Positions 1 through 9,541 of a DNA stretch of 64,000 nt are shown here, in pieces. A program made the position numbers and the translations under genes. The notes below the pieces were generated by a model. The model had not been told where the DNA came from. It made no database searches and was given only the letters and a program-made list of their open reading frames with translations. The DNA lies in NCBI GenBank assembly GCA_033558025.1, contig JAUCEF010000017.1, forward strand, positions 62,001 through 126,000, written 5' to 3'. Position 1 is the first letter of the stretch. Each line of letters opens with the position of its first letter. This DNA is from Phytophthora sp. 'mugwort'. Its lineage: Eukaryota; Oomycota; Peronosporomycetes; Peronosporales; Peronosporaceae.

Positions 1-858
1 TGTTGGAAGAGGTCAATGGTCCGAGATCAGCGGGAAGGATGCCTTCTTCATGATACTTGTCACGCTGCAGGCTGGTGGCACGTGGGAGGGCCTAAGCAAG
101 GTTCTCAGCGTTCCCACGGCTACCTTTACAGACGCCGTTACCAGGTTCATATACCTTGTGTCACCCAAGTTGTACGCAGAACAAGTCGACTCTCAAAGTG
201 ATCGAACCAAAATGCGCACTGCAATGACATCGGATACGCATTCAACAACTTACCCTGCGCAGTATACGCCGTCAATGCGACATTCCAACAAAATTGGCGT
301 CCAGGAGGCTTTGTTCAGAAAAAACGAAAAGTTCTACAGCGGCAAGCATCATTTCTACGGCCTCAAGGCTCCGTCACCATGCATGGGCATGCTATCAACT
401 GCTCTGAGCATGCAAAAGGAGACACAGATGACGTCACGATGTTCAAGGCCAACAAGTCGTTCCACCTGGGGAGGATGCTAAAGCTGCCAGGTGATGAAGG
501 TCTGCAAAATGAAGGCCCTCTGTCGGACAAGTTCCCGGATCAGTGGGCCATCTTGGGGGATAAAGGATATCAGGGGACGGCAAACTATCTTCGCTGCATC
601 CACCCCCAAAAAGGTAAGAATCTCAGTCGAGCCGAGCAAGTGAACAACGACAAGATATCCAGTGATCGTGTTCTAGTGGAAAACTACTTTGGACGCCTTA
701 ACACGCTGCGGCGTGTAACGGCAGACAAGTACCGATGGAGCGAGGATCTGAACGACGTGGCATTCCGACTTGGCGTCGCGCTGACCAACTACAACATTTC
801 CATCAATCCCGTGCGTGACAAAACGGGGAATGGTATCGCCAATTCCAGCATAGGTTGA
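1..858 (+). pseudogene. Harbinger-like DDE_4 transposase, 3' part, frameshifted
   Basis: A catalytic-domain remnant of a PIF/Harbinger (DDE_Tnp_4) transposase, which would cut and paste its own DNA in the nucleus. The 379-858 frame keeps the characteristic GDKGYQG block, then VENYFGRL with the presumed catalytic Glu, and a long helical end. The upstream part lies in other frames: FYSGKHHFYGLK near 335-365, and a YAVNATFQQ-like block near 262-288 where the family normally has the first catalytic Asp (here Asn). At least two frameshifts separate these pieces, and the 5' end lies outside the window. No terminal repeat could be recognised. It is dead as a transposase. Family assignment is good; the exact subfamily is not resolved. 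Confidence 0.75.
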
Positions 859-1539
859 TCAAACTTAGGTTAGCGCTCTAGGAAAAGAGGCGTTGTAGCA
901 GGCGAAGTACCATGCGAAGAAGAAACGGCGTTTAGAGACCTCCTGTGACGGTTTAGGCGGCGAAGATGATGCCAGCGAGTACTCGCCGACTCAATACTCG
1001 GAGGAAATTTAAGCGTTGACGATTCGATTCTCGTCAAGAGAGGATCGATGTAGTACATTCATGCTGTTGCATTAGATGGCTTGAGATTCTTGGCCACTAG
1101 TACAAATCGCGAGTATTTCCCGATTTAGCCAAGTCTTCTATAAAATATAATGTCTCTCATGTGATACAACGCGGTTTACCAGAACTTGTTGTAGATAGAT
1201 AAAGATGTGATGTTCGGTTAGATACCAAGTGACCTAATGAATGGTCGATCAGGGGTAATGTGAGTCGAACGATGATTGGATACTAATCTATTCAGTATAC
1301 CTCGGCCAGGATTCAGTTTTATTGGACCAGGTTTCAGTTTTATTCCCAAGTGCACAGAGACATTCCCGCATTCTACCAGCATAAAGGCACATTGCATTGC
1401 GCTTCAGTACCTCTTGGAAAAGCTGGATTACGGCGGCAGTGAGTACACCCACAACACGGCTATTTTTTTTTGATTGTTTATTATTTGATTGTCTTCTCAG
1501 GGTCTCGAATGTTGCCGCCTGTCTGAAAGAGGAGATTGC
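859..1539. other. Non-coding stretch, nothing recognised
   Basis: About 680 bases between two transposon remnants. Short open frames exist on both strands, but none resembles a known family and none has steady codon use. A T-rich run lies at 1463-1472. Confidence 0.5.
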
Positions 1540-2065
1540 CTAATTCCAACGCCTATTTCTGAGTTGCAGAGTCAAACCGTGATAGCGTAGGAATCGACGA
1601 CTTCTTGTTAGAGTGCCACCATGACACCTTCTGATCTTCACTCGTTGTGTTAACACATCCGCAAATGATTTGTTGGTAGCCGGCAAAATCCAGTAGCCGC
1701 GATCGAAAATCCACTGTGCACTCAGCAGAGGATCACTGTTGGCATGCTGAGCGCCATCACGGCAAAAAGTGTGAGACGTCAGATTCGGTGTAGGCTTTGC
1801 TGCAGCTTGGACCACTGAAGCGGACTTAGCAATTCGATATATAAGCGTGCATCTTCATACAGTCGTCAGGCTGTTTGTGCTTCTTCTTGGGGGAGGTCAC
1901 TTTCTGTTTCAAGCTGCTCCGAGCCAAAGTCTCCGAGAGAGGGATGCCGCTTGGAGTCGTCACTTTTTCTCTGCTTTCAGCTTCGAGGTGGGGGTGGTCG
2001 AGCAACTGCACCGAAGGAACATCTTGCATCACCAATGCCATCGCAATAGCGTGCAGCGGGCACAT
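1540..2065 (-). pseudogene. Crypton tyrosine recombinase, C-terminal fragment
   Basis: A decayed piece of an oomycete Crypton, a DNA element mobilised by a tyrosine recombinase. Reading on the minus strand, 1826-2065 holds the linker block beginning PLHAIAMALVMQ followed by a charged, Pro/Lys-rich spacer. 1540-1815 holds LTSHTFCRDGAQHAN and SAQWIFDRGYW, then ATNKSFADV. The Crypton at 54951-57076 has the matching blocks SHSFRRCGAQHAN and SPQWIFDRCAW. Compared with HSFRR there, this copy reads HTFCR, so the arginine of the H-x-x-R box is probably lost. The segment between spacer and box II seems deleted and the two parts are out of frame. Non-functional. Confidence 0.75.
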
Positions 2066-2455
2066 GATAAAACTGTGTTGATCGGCGCGAGGTTTTGGAG
2101 ACTCATTCTATCGTTCGTTTGATTCTTGCCACTGCCACTGAGCGATCCAATGTATGTATGGCAGTGCGAGGCTTTGGCAGCTCACTCTTTCTTACAGTTA
2201 TGTGCCTGCAAATGAGTGGATATGAACGGAATACGGCAACAACTGGATGTTCGTATTATAGTCACACATACTTTTGCGCCCTGCCGACATTGGTCGTCGG
2301 CACGGTGTCGTCGGCTTATTCCCCTACCCTTTACACAGCCATTGGCAGAAAAGAATCCGTGCACGTTCTAATTGGTAGATAAACAATACTTGTGCCAGCT
2401 CTGTGCGTGGTTGGTACACCTTATACAAGTCACGTTTTGCCGTCGGCACCTTCAT
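2066..2455. other. Non-coding stretch, nothing recognised
   Basis: No coding family or repeat was recognised in these 390 bases between the Crypton fragment and the TIR element. Confidence 0.45.
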
Positions 2456-2523
2456 CCGTATAATACTTCTAGTATCCGACAACATATAGTATCCGACAAC
2501 ACGTTTTCAGCCAATTGAATTAG

Positions 2524-2830
2524 TCAAATGGTCACTGTTGAGCACTTCTCGCATCCGATAATCCGAGTTTTACCTAGGTTAGAGCTGTGGCCTATGTCGC
2601 GCACAAATATCGGGCACACGGTACCCCTCCCACCGGGGTGCACGAGTGTGCACCAACCAGCTGATATTGACTGGAATATGGCTTTGAAGGCTCGGCTACG
2701 AAGCTTTGGCAAGAAAATCTGCAGACCCAGCTCAGACTGTCGCGGCAGGCAGGTGTGAAGTTCAAGCTAGCGGCTCCAAAGCGCAAGGATGTGACCGAGT
2801 GGGTGGCTGCGGCATACCTTGAACCTTCAC
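2524..2830 (+). pseudogene. pogo-like (DDE_1) transposase C-terminal fragment
   Basis: The translation contains LPPGCTSVHQPADIDWN, the typical DDE_1/pogo motif in which an aromatic, Pro-rich turn follows the second catalytic region, then KARLRSF. After an in-frame stop and slip at about 2758 comes FKLAAPKRKDVTEWVAAAY, matching the family's final helices. Only roughly the last hundred residues are left; the DNA-binding domain and first catalytic Asp are absent. It lies directly inside the left terminal inverted repeat, consistent with an internally deleted pogo-type element. Confidence 0.7.
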
Positions 2831-2831
2831 C

Positions 2832-3275
2832 ACCAGCTCATGTCCCGCTTGCCCTTCTTCGCTTTGTCCTGCTTGTCCTCGTCTTTCTCCTGGGTCATCC
2901 TGTCCTGCGTCCATCTCTGTGGCCTGTTCCTCACGGGCTGCCATTCGCCTTGCCCCATTCTCGTTCGCCCTGCCCGTACTCGTCCTGCGCCGGCTGGGGC
3001 TTGCCCATCTCCGTCTGCAACCGCGGTCTCCCAGCACCTTGAGCGCGTTTGATCGGACTCGAACCGCTAGACGCGGTGGTGCAGCTTTTGCTCGCGCGAT
3101 GGCGCTTGGTCTCGCCCTGTACGGGCTCCTGGAGCAGCTGCGTGGAATGCTGCACGGCCTTGCGCACCAGGAACGTGTGCACCTTGTTGGTCTCACGCTG
3201 TCCCAACGAGCAGCTCTTGTGCAGCTTCTCGTACCGAGTAGTCCTCGCCGCGCTCCGCTTGCCGTGGATTATGTG
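2832..3275 (-). pseudogene. Coding remnant, possibly from a BUD22/SRFBP1-like gene
   Basis: The minus strand reads YEKLHKSCSLGQRETNKV followed by HTFLVRKAVQHSTQLLQ and a GETKRHRAS block, with GC-rich codons unlike the surrounding DNA. The LVRKxVxxxxxLxx helix preceded by a Lys-rich stretch recalls the N-terminus of BUD22/SRFBP1 proteins (ribosome biogenesis). I recognise only this short pattern, so the identification is weak. Further downstream the frame shifts, and another frame is rich in Lys, Asp, Glu and Gln. It lies inside the TIR element on the strand opposite to the transposase fragment, which suggests a captured host-gene piece. Confidence 0.25.
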
Positions 3276-3371
3276 ATTACATTAATATTAATCGGGAGCG
3301 AAAATATTGACTTGAGTCAACCCTACACCTCGTGCGTTGGCTGGGTGTCGGATGCTAGAAGTATTATACGG

Positions 3372-3515
3372 TAAGAGTATTACTAATATTGACAGATCCC
3401 CAAACCTCTATTAAATTATACAGCCGTTTTGCCTAACTGCGAAGAGGCATAAGAAGGGGTTCAGCTCAATATAGCCTAATTATCCAATCAGAACTATGTA
3501 GGTTGGGTTTAGTTC
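3372..3515. other. Short AT-rich spacer
   Basis: AT-rich spacer beside the TIR element; nothing recognised. Confidence 0.4.
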
Positions 3516-5300
3516 ATGCCAGCTTATTTCAGGAAAGTGGTCGGTCAATTACGAGCGGGACACGTATCTGAACCGTGGGTTTCCGAATTGAGACCCGAGG
3601 CAGACCGGATAATTCCGGTCATTCGCGTTTGTCTCGCCCGAGCACAGAGATCCAGAGCCAGGAAGGGCACAGAGCTCCAGGAAGACGCAGTCGACTACCA
3701 GAAGAAACTGTTTTGTATCTCCTCCATCGCGTCCAAGCCGTACCCTCCAGTTCATCCGGAATTCACCCAAGCTCGTCTCCGTGAACCCAACGCTGCAGGG
3801 CCGGACTGGGTGGGTGGAAGCACCCGACGAGCTCCTAGGCGAGGTGAACGGACATATTTACGCGACCCTGGGCCGCATTACGAAGCTGCTCGCCCCCACC
3901 GACTCAGGGTCATTCATCGCCAAAGACGACGGCGTCCGCTAGCCCATCTGGTGGGCCACGCTCATAGTTCTGTGCCACAATCATTATCGTGAAGATCTCC
4001 CGCCCGCATTACAAGCATGCTGACGTGCAGTATTGGATTCCGCATTGGCTCCTGACCGTGCCGTCTCCTGGCCTCATGTCCGAATTAGTGGAATACCCCC
4101 TCCTGCCGGTCTTTCGATCCATCCGCTTTTCCGAGTTCTACTTGGCGTCGTCCCGCTGCGATGCCAAGTTCATCCGTCACACGTTCTTGTACGGCCAAGC
4201 CCTGCCATACTCGCTATGTTCGAGTATCTCTCTGGTGGATGACATCGATGTGCACTAGAACCTGGCTCTGGATATACATCGATGGTGGCGCTTCGATGAT
4301 ACGGCGACGAACTCCGGCAAGCTGTCATCATCCCGCTCACTGACGTGCGCACACATCATGTTTCCGGCACGGAGTTTAGGCTCGGTTACTACCAGGGTCT
4401 CCCGGCTTCTGCGACCCCACCCCCCCTTAACCGAATCCGGTCCGCGATTTGTTTCAACGGTGTATCAGATACGCCTTCGGTTTACGCGCTTCTTTCTTTG
4501 GTCTTCCCCCGGACAGGTCACGGTGGACCCACCATTGTCGACCTGGGCCAACGAGCCGTGGCGTACATTATCCCCGTAGGAAAAAGACGGAGGCCAGCCC
4601 TCTCGCTTATGTGTGCGAATTACGGCATTACCGTCGCATGAGGTCGACTACTTCATGGAGGAGAAGTCTGTACTTGAACTCCTTGCCCGGGGAAGTGTGG
4701 GGGAGGGGACACGCAGTTGCCCTCTTCGGACACCTTTGTTAGCTAGACTAGCCAGCACACTGGATATGGCTCCTCCGACCTGCCACGTATCGCCACCGTC
4801 CAGAACCATCTTTACCACTCCTGACACCGGCTACGCCTGGCGCTGTCCTCCTCCCCCGTGATCAGCAACAGCATCGACACCTGGCACCGCTCAGGCACAG
4901 GTGTCCAAACCCACTGCCTCCTTCTTGTCGGCAGTCATGGAACAACAACCACCGCGACTGTTGTCACGCAGGAGTTGCTGCGCTATATACGGCCTTAACC
5001 ACATTGTTCATCTCCCAACGCCAGGCGATGGTCACTCCGGGCTCGATGCCGTCTCACTCGACTCGTGACCTTCCCAGTAGGCTTTGGGCCTACGACCCGC
5101 CTTTCGAGCCTGCCTGTCACCGTCCACCCGGTCGCCCAGAGCTCCGTTCACCCTACAGACCACTGGTTGTCGATGGTATGCTCGATACATCCCCCTGCCG
5201 GAACTGACACCACTCTGGATCGCCGCCAACCCTTTTCTCGTCGACGCGGGCGTCCGAACCAACGATATCGGCCACCGCGTCTGACGTGCCCCTGGTCACG
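3516..5300 (+). pseudogene. Degenerate coding remnant, unidentified
   Basis: A GC-rich region with several long plus-strand open segments in changing frames (3516-3992, 4033-4258, 4345-4641, 5065-5313). One readable block near 3780-3960 includes LVSVNPTLQGRTGWVEAPDE and GEVNGHIYATLGRITKLL, ending in a stop. The pattern of good codons interrupted by shifts suggests an old protein gene or element ORF. I do not recognise the family. It could be an accessory ORF of a retroelement like those at 10373-12731 and 35231-37370, but no similarity was visible. The Tc1-like element at 5325 abuts its end. Confidence 0.3.
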
Positions 5301-5326
5301 AAGCCACAGTTGACGGGGACGTGATA

Positions 5327-5530
5327 CACTGCCGGTCACAATAAACTGGCCACCCACGTTTTGGGTGGTAACTCTGTCAGTATTTGGTTATGGGCTGCGA
5401 TTTGGATATGTTGTTCGTGCGGACCGGTGCAATACGATGTTTGTGTGTATATGTAGCATAGCTCCTATACAACTTTCCCTTGAATATGCCGGTCCAAACT
5501 TCCGGCCACCCCGATCCCATACAAAAAGAT
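5327..5530. repeat. Left terminal inverted repeat of the Tc1-like element
   Basis: Matches the reverse complement of 6655-6874 over its whole length with scattered substitutions and one insertion in the right copy. It includes the shared block around GCCGGTCCAAACTTCCGGCC at the inner end. Confidence 0.85.
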
Positions 5531-5555
5531 AGAATGATCTGCAGATTTGTAGCTG

Positions 5556-6620
5556 ATGGTTCGGGACGTCCACCCGTTCCCGATTGCGGTTTGCTACGAC
5601 TTCTGCAGCTTGAGCCGGCAGCTAGATCAGTTGGATTTTAATGCATGGCGCCTTGGCTTAGTGACGAAGAACGGCGGGAGAATTCAAGGCCTCAGAGAAA
5701 CTGGACTATCGATCCGATCGATTGCAAGAAGGGTCGAGTGTTCTAGAGACGCTGTAGAGCGAGCGCTGCTACCAAGGCCACGCACCCACCCACGCAGGCC
5801 GCAAGCCCATCGTCACGGAGCGGTAGCCCGACAGCTGCTTCGCAAGGCCGCCTCGGGGACTTCTCGGTCGCGCAGCTCAAGGCCGACTGCTCCTGCACGT
5901 ATTGACGATCCGCTGTCTCCTGGCTGGCGTCGACTGGCTCGTCTGCTCGAAAATGGAGAGCATCCCTTGTTCTCACGGCGGCGCACAAGAAGGCACGACT
6001 GGCGTGGGCCAAGGCCATGGCGGTTAACTCAAAGGAGGCATGGATTAAATCATTTTTTCTGATGAAAAGAAATTTAATTTAGATGGTCCGGATGGATTGC
6101 AGATGTACCGGCACGACGTGCGCCGCGGGCGGCGCACGACGGTTAGAAGGCAAGACAGCGGAGGCTCCGTGATGGTGTGGGGTGGCTTCAGCAGCAAGGG
6201 CAAGACGGAGCTGGCAGTGCTCGTGGAGCGGCAAGCCTCGGCGCCCTATATATATACTGTTTCCGAGTACTTGATCCCATTTGCTCATCTACATTACGGC
6301 GCTGAGTTTGTGTATCAGTAGGACAACGCGTCCATACATACTTTGCGAAAGACACTAGAGTTTTTTTTAGGAACAGAGCATCGAGTTGCTTCCCGGTCAG
6401 CTCGCACCTCAGATCTCAACCCAATTGAGAATGTCTGGACTCTACTAGCGCGCAAGGTCTACCCTAACGGAAATTAGTACTGTGATGTAGTCGAGTGACA
6501 GAAGCTATCCTCGATGCATGGTCTTCGATTGAGCTGGCGACGGTCACAAAGCTCATTGACTCAATGCCGCGTATGTGCATCGAGGTGATCGAGAAGAAGG
6601 GCGATAAAACTCACTACTAA
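5556..6620 (+). pseudogene. Tc1/mariner transposase, frameshifted
   Basis: The DDE transposase that would excise and integrate this element at TA sites. The N-terminal helix-turn-helix block reads GRIQGLRETGLSIRSIARRV (near 5676-5737). After frameshifts in 5770-6055, the catalytic domain shows SDEKKFNLDGPDG with the first Asp (about 6058-6100), SGGSVMVWGGFSSKG, then a stop directly before DNASIHT with the second Asp (about 6321), and DLNPIENVW with the third acidic residue (about 6415). It ends at VIEKKGDKTHY and TAA at 6620, within 40 bp of the right TIR. The catalytic residues survive, but several frameshifts and the stop at 6319-6321 inactivate it. Confidence 0.85.
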
Positions 6621-6654
6621 TGCGTACGGCCTGTACCCATCTTAAGATTAGTAT

Positions 6655-6874
6655 ATGTTTTGTATGGGATCGGGGTGGCCGGAAGTTTGGACCGGCATAC
6701 TCAAGGGAAAGTTATATAGGAGCTATGCTACATCCCGCAAAAAGCGGGATGCTAACACAAACATCGTATTGCACCGGGCAGCACGAACAACATATCCAAA
6801 TCGCAGCCCATAACCAAATATTGACAAAGTTACCACCCGAAACGTGAGTGGCCGGTTTATTGTGACCGGCAGTG
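6655..6874. repeat. Right terminal inverted repeat of the Tc1-like element
   Basis: Reverse complement of 5327-5530 plus an inserted perfect hairpin at 6731-6751 (CATCCCGC and GCGGGATG around an A-rich loop) that the left repeat lacks. Confidence 0.85.
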
Positions 6875-6876
6875 TA

Positions 6877-7295
6877 TGAACAGCGCGCCCCTTGCTGACG
6901 GCAGCGCGCCTGGTCTGTCCACGCACTAAAAACTTCTGAACTACTAAAAGTTGATGCAACCTGCCGTTCTTGACACACATTAGAAGAAGTACGTTTTCAG
7001 CCCAATTAGTGGCCTTTTGGAGTGCTCAATCTCCAGCCGTGAGGACCGCCATTTCGTTGGGGCGGCTCGTCGATAGCACCGCCCCAAGCGCCAATTGCTA
7101 CAACGGTCCACTTTACGTTCTAATTCAAAGCACACGCCATGTGTCATTGCGGCCATCGCTAACTACTTGCCAAAGCGATCTCTATCACTAGCGACGCAGG
7201 CGAAGATGTACCCGCGCGCTGGCGAGGCATCTTCGATACGTACATATAGTCGTAATCGGTACTTCTTCATATCTTACATAAATATGGAATTGTAG
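6877..7295. other. Non-coding stretch, nothing recognised
   Basis: About 420 bases right of the Tc1-like element. No family or clear repeat was recognised. Confidence 0.45.
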
Positions 7296-7620
7296 ATGGA
7301 CTCGTTCTCGCTTAACGACGGCGCCGCGGAGGGAAGATTGTTGCACACACGGCCAAGCGCGACGGCTTCCTGTTCGAGGAGAGACGGCTCGGATACCGCC
7401 TGGTGGAGCATCTGCAGCTGCAGTATTCAGTTTGTGGACACCACAGCCCAGGAGTATTACATCCTGCGCGTCGAGAAAGTGGAGAAGCTGCACAACTCGC
7501 TGCTGGAGGCGCTGCACGAGCTGTTCGACAAGCCCTCGACGCAGCGGTCGGAGCCCATTGTCCCTTACTTTGACGCCGTTGTGCTCGACAGCATTACAGC
7601 AATGTGCATATTAGAAGACA
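7296..7620 (+). pseudogene. GC-rich host-like gene fragment, unidentified
   Basis: Two frames with host-like GC-rich codons join here. About 7330-7430 reads KIVAHTAKRDGFLFEERRLG and then a helical stretch ending LQLQYS. From about 7428 a second frame continues VDTTAQEYYILRVEKVEKLH and SLLEALHELFDKP to about 7600. Together they look like a truncated exon with one frameshift, cut off by retroelement sequence on the right. I do not recognise the protein family. It could be a captured or decayed host gene. Confidence 0.3.
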
Positions 7621-7815
7621 GGTGCGAAAAATGCGAAGGCTGGGGTATACTGAGATCAAGCTATATTTTTTTCGCCATTTCATAGGAGATCCCAATCTCA
7701 TTTTTTCAGTTCCATGTAGGTACGGCTCAAACCGTGAAGTAAAAAATAAAAATACATAAATATCCAAAAGCCCGAGCTTCCAAAGGGGAACCTCGGGTAG
7801 GAACTTCCCCTTCAA
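7621..7815. other. Sequence downstream of element X pol
   Basis: An AT-rich stretch between the gene fragment and the pol stop of element X. On the minus strand a purine tract (GAAGGGGAAG, plus positions about 7801-7810) lies just after the pol stop and could be a remnant polypurine tract. The sequence beyond it does not match the element's 5' LTR at 29950-30472, so the 3' LTR seems missing or replaced. Confidence 0.4.
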
Positions 7816-7985
7816 CTAGAAGAATAGCTCCTCCTCATCCACATCAGCATTGGCTTTCGAAAGCCGAGTACTTCGCCGAATCTCGGGCCATCCTTTCCCC
7901 TTCCGACTCGCGTCTTCAAAAGCGTAATCCAGAGGCTCATAGTCGGGTAACAGAGAGGTCGTAGGGTGCCAGCAAGTTTTGTAAA
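7816..7985 (-). pseudogene. Element X pol C-terminal end
   Basis: The last about 55 residues of X pol: KTCWHPTTSLLPDYEPLDYA, then FEDASRKGKGWPEIRRSTRL and the acidic end SKANADVDEEELFF with a stop. This Arg/Glu-rich tail typically closes oomycete Gypsy polyproteins of this type, after the integrase C-terminal domain. It is separated from the preceding pol segment by the 1.56 kb insertion at 7986-9541. Confidence 0.75.
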
Positions 7986-9541
7986 TGTGGAGAAGCGTCA
8001 ACGAAGAATATCAGATCCCTAAGAAATGGCCAGATCGGTGAGAAAAGCGGCCCCAGCTGTGAAAAGAGGAGGGCGATCGAGCCGGATCGAGATACGAGGT
8101 AAAGGCGGGGCGACGTTCGACTTTTCTGGGGTGAAAGGGGATGCTTCGATGACGAGGAAGAAAACCAGGGTCGGGCAACCACCCAACACAGATCTGTTAT
8201 ACTGGGATCACCCGACCACTCGGGGATCGGGTGGATTGAGGGGGATATAAGAGATCAGAACTGGCAAGTGGTGACGGAATCGATCGAACCGGATCTAACC
8301 CCTGTTTGACCTCGGTCGGACCCCAATCGTGCGGATCAGGGGTCCGCGGGTTGGCATATCGAGCCGATCCGGTGATCCTGGTTGGCAGAACGGGCGGATC
8401 TGGTGTTCAAGGTTCGGAGGTTCGGGCTGATCCGGTGTCCACAGGTCGGCCTACACCCCGCTGTCCGAGATCGGGCGGATCGGATCGATCTTACAGTCGA
8501 GATCGAGCAAATCGATCACGGGATCTTGCAGGTCGGGCCGATCCGTCGATCCAGGTTGGCAGATCGAGCTGATCTGGTGTTCAAGGTTTGGAGGATCGGG
8601 CTGATCTGGCGTCCACAGATCGGCCTACATCCCGCCGTCCGAGCAGCAGATCGGATCGATCTTGCGTTCGAGATCGAGCGGATCGAGGCGATCGGTATTC
8701 GCCGATCAGCATACAGATTCCGACATTCTCGATGCTGGCAGATCGACATACGCGTTCGGACATCCGCGACCTAGCAATCGGGGTTCGATCAGAAATCACC
8801 CTTGGGAATGTGCAAGCTTGAAGACGGTACGTGTTGTGTGGTTGAAGAAGGGCAAGATTCAGGAGATTCAGGTGGTACGAGATAGGGTTCAGGATGGGAA
8901 AATAGGACCAAAAAAGGATAAACAAAATCAGACTCGAATTTACATTGGACTACTTAGGCTTTTTTAAGTGTCGCTGGAAGGAATCTACATTGGCCCTCCC
9001 ACGTATCAACTAGCACAAGGTAGCAGATCAAGGGTCACGGTGAGAGGATCGGATCGTATATTGGCCGACGCTCCCCCATGCTAGCGAACTTCTGCTCAAG
9101 CGCATACCTCTATCGATCGAAATCCAGTGCTTGGCCGACGATCGCCTCTACTCTCAACTCTCAAGATCCCGCTAAAGCAAGCGGCAAGCAACTCAAGGAA
9201 AGGAAAGAAACAACGCCAAATGACAACCTCGGCCTCGGATCAAGTCCAAGCTCCCCTTCGAAGGTCTACTACGTTAGGTCGGAACCAATAACACGGCAGC
9301 ATAGCGAAGACTTCCGCGCTGCTCCACGTCCCCGCCTCCCGCCAGGACGTTCACGACGTTACGTCACTGCATCCTTCGGAGTCCCGAGAGAGCAGATCCA
9401 GCCCACTGACGGGTACACAAGGTGAGACCAGGTTCAGCGATCACGGATCATCGGGGAACCCCCTCCGTTAGTCGGTGTCTTGACGCAGTTGGTAATCGGA
9501 TCGGGTCTTAATCATATTTTGATCGATCCCGCTACACCACA
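7986..9541. repeat. Solo LTR inserted in element X
   Basis: A 1,556 bp segment starting TGTGGAGAAGC and ending CTACACCACA, i.e. the TGTGG...CCACA ends that the Chronos-like element also uses. It interrupts X pol, whose reading resumes on either side, and it is flanked by TAAA (7982-7985) and TAAG (9542-9545), a plausible 4 bp target duplication with one change. No gag or pol sequence lies inside, so a solo LTR left by LTR-LTR recombination is the simplest reading; a non-autonomous element is possible. The interior is extremely GATC-rich and holds a 174 bp tandem repeat. Orientation is not determined. Confidence 0.6.
8340..8690. repeat. Tandem repeat, 174 bp period, two copies
   Basis: The block beginning near GATCTGGTGTTCAAGGTT at 8397 recurs at 8571, a period of 174 bp, with about 85-90% identity by eye. 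Repeats of GGATCGG/CGGATCGATC fill the unit. The long open frames over this region arise from the repeat and are not taken as genes. Confidence 0.7.

Larger units (their letters stand above)
2456..3371. mobile_element. Small TIR element with pogo-like remnant and unrelated coding fragment
   Basis: The block 2456-2483 (CCGTATAATACTTCTAG and following) returns inverted at 3345-3371 with only a couple of mismatches, so this 0.9 kb segment looks like a DNA transposon bounded by terminal inverted repeats of about 27 bp. A second, partial copy of the inner TIR motif (TAGTATCCGACAACA) follows at about 2487-2501. Inside lie the 3' end of a pogo/DDE_1-type transposase on the plus strand and, on the minus strand, a GC-rich coding remnant of different character. 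The target duplication is not clear. The structure resembles a deletion derivative that picked up foreign sequence. Confidence 0.55.
5325..6876 (+). mobile_element. Tc1/mariner-like element with long TIRs
   Basis: A complete but broken Tc1-like element of about 1.55 kb. Its ends start CACTGCCGGTCACAATAAAC and are repeated inverted at the other end; TA dinucleotides stand outside both ends (5325-5326 and 6875-6876), the expected Tc1/mariner target duplication. The inverted repeats are about 200 bp, much longer than the 20-50 bp of classic mariner ends. The right repeat carries an extra 20-bp hairpin. The transposase between them is frameshifted. Confidence 0.85.

Noticed and set aside
8306..8774. 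Long plus-strand open frames (88 and 130 aa) rich in Arg, Asp, Ile
   Set aside because: They come from the 174 bp GATC-rich tandem repeat; the same peptide pattern repeats with the DNA unit and occurs in two frames.
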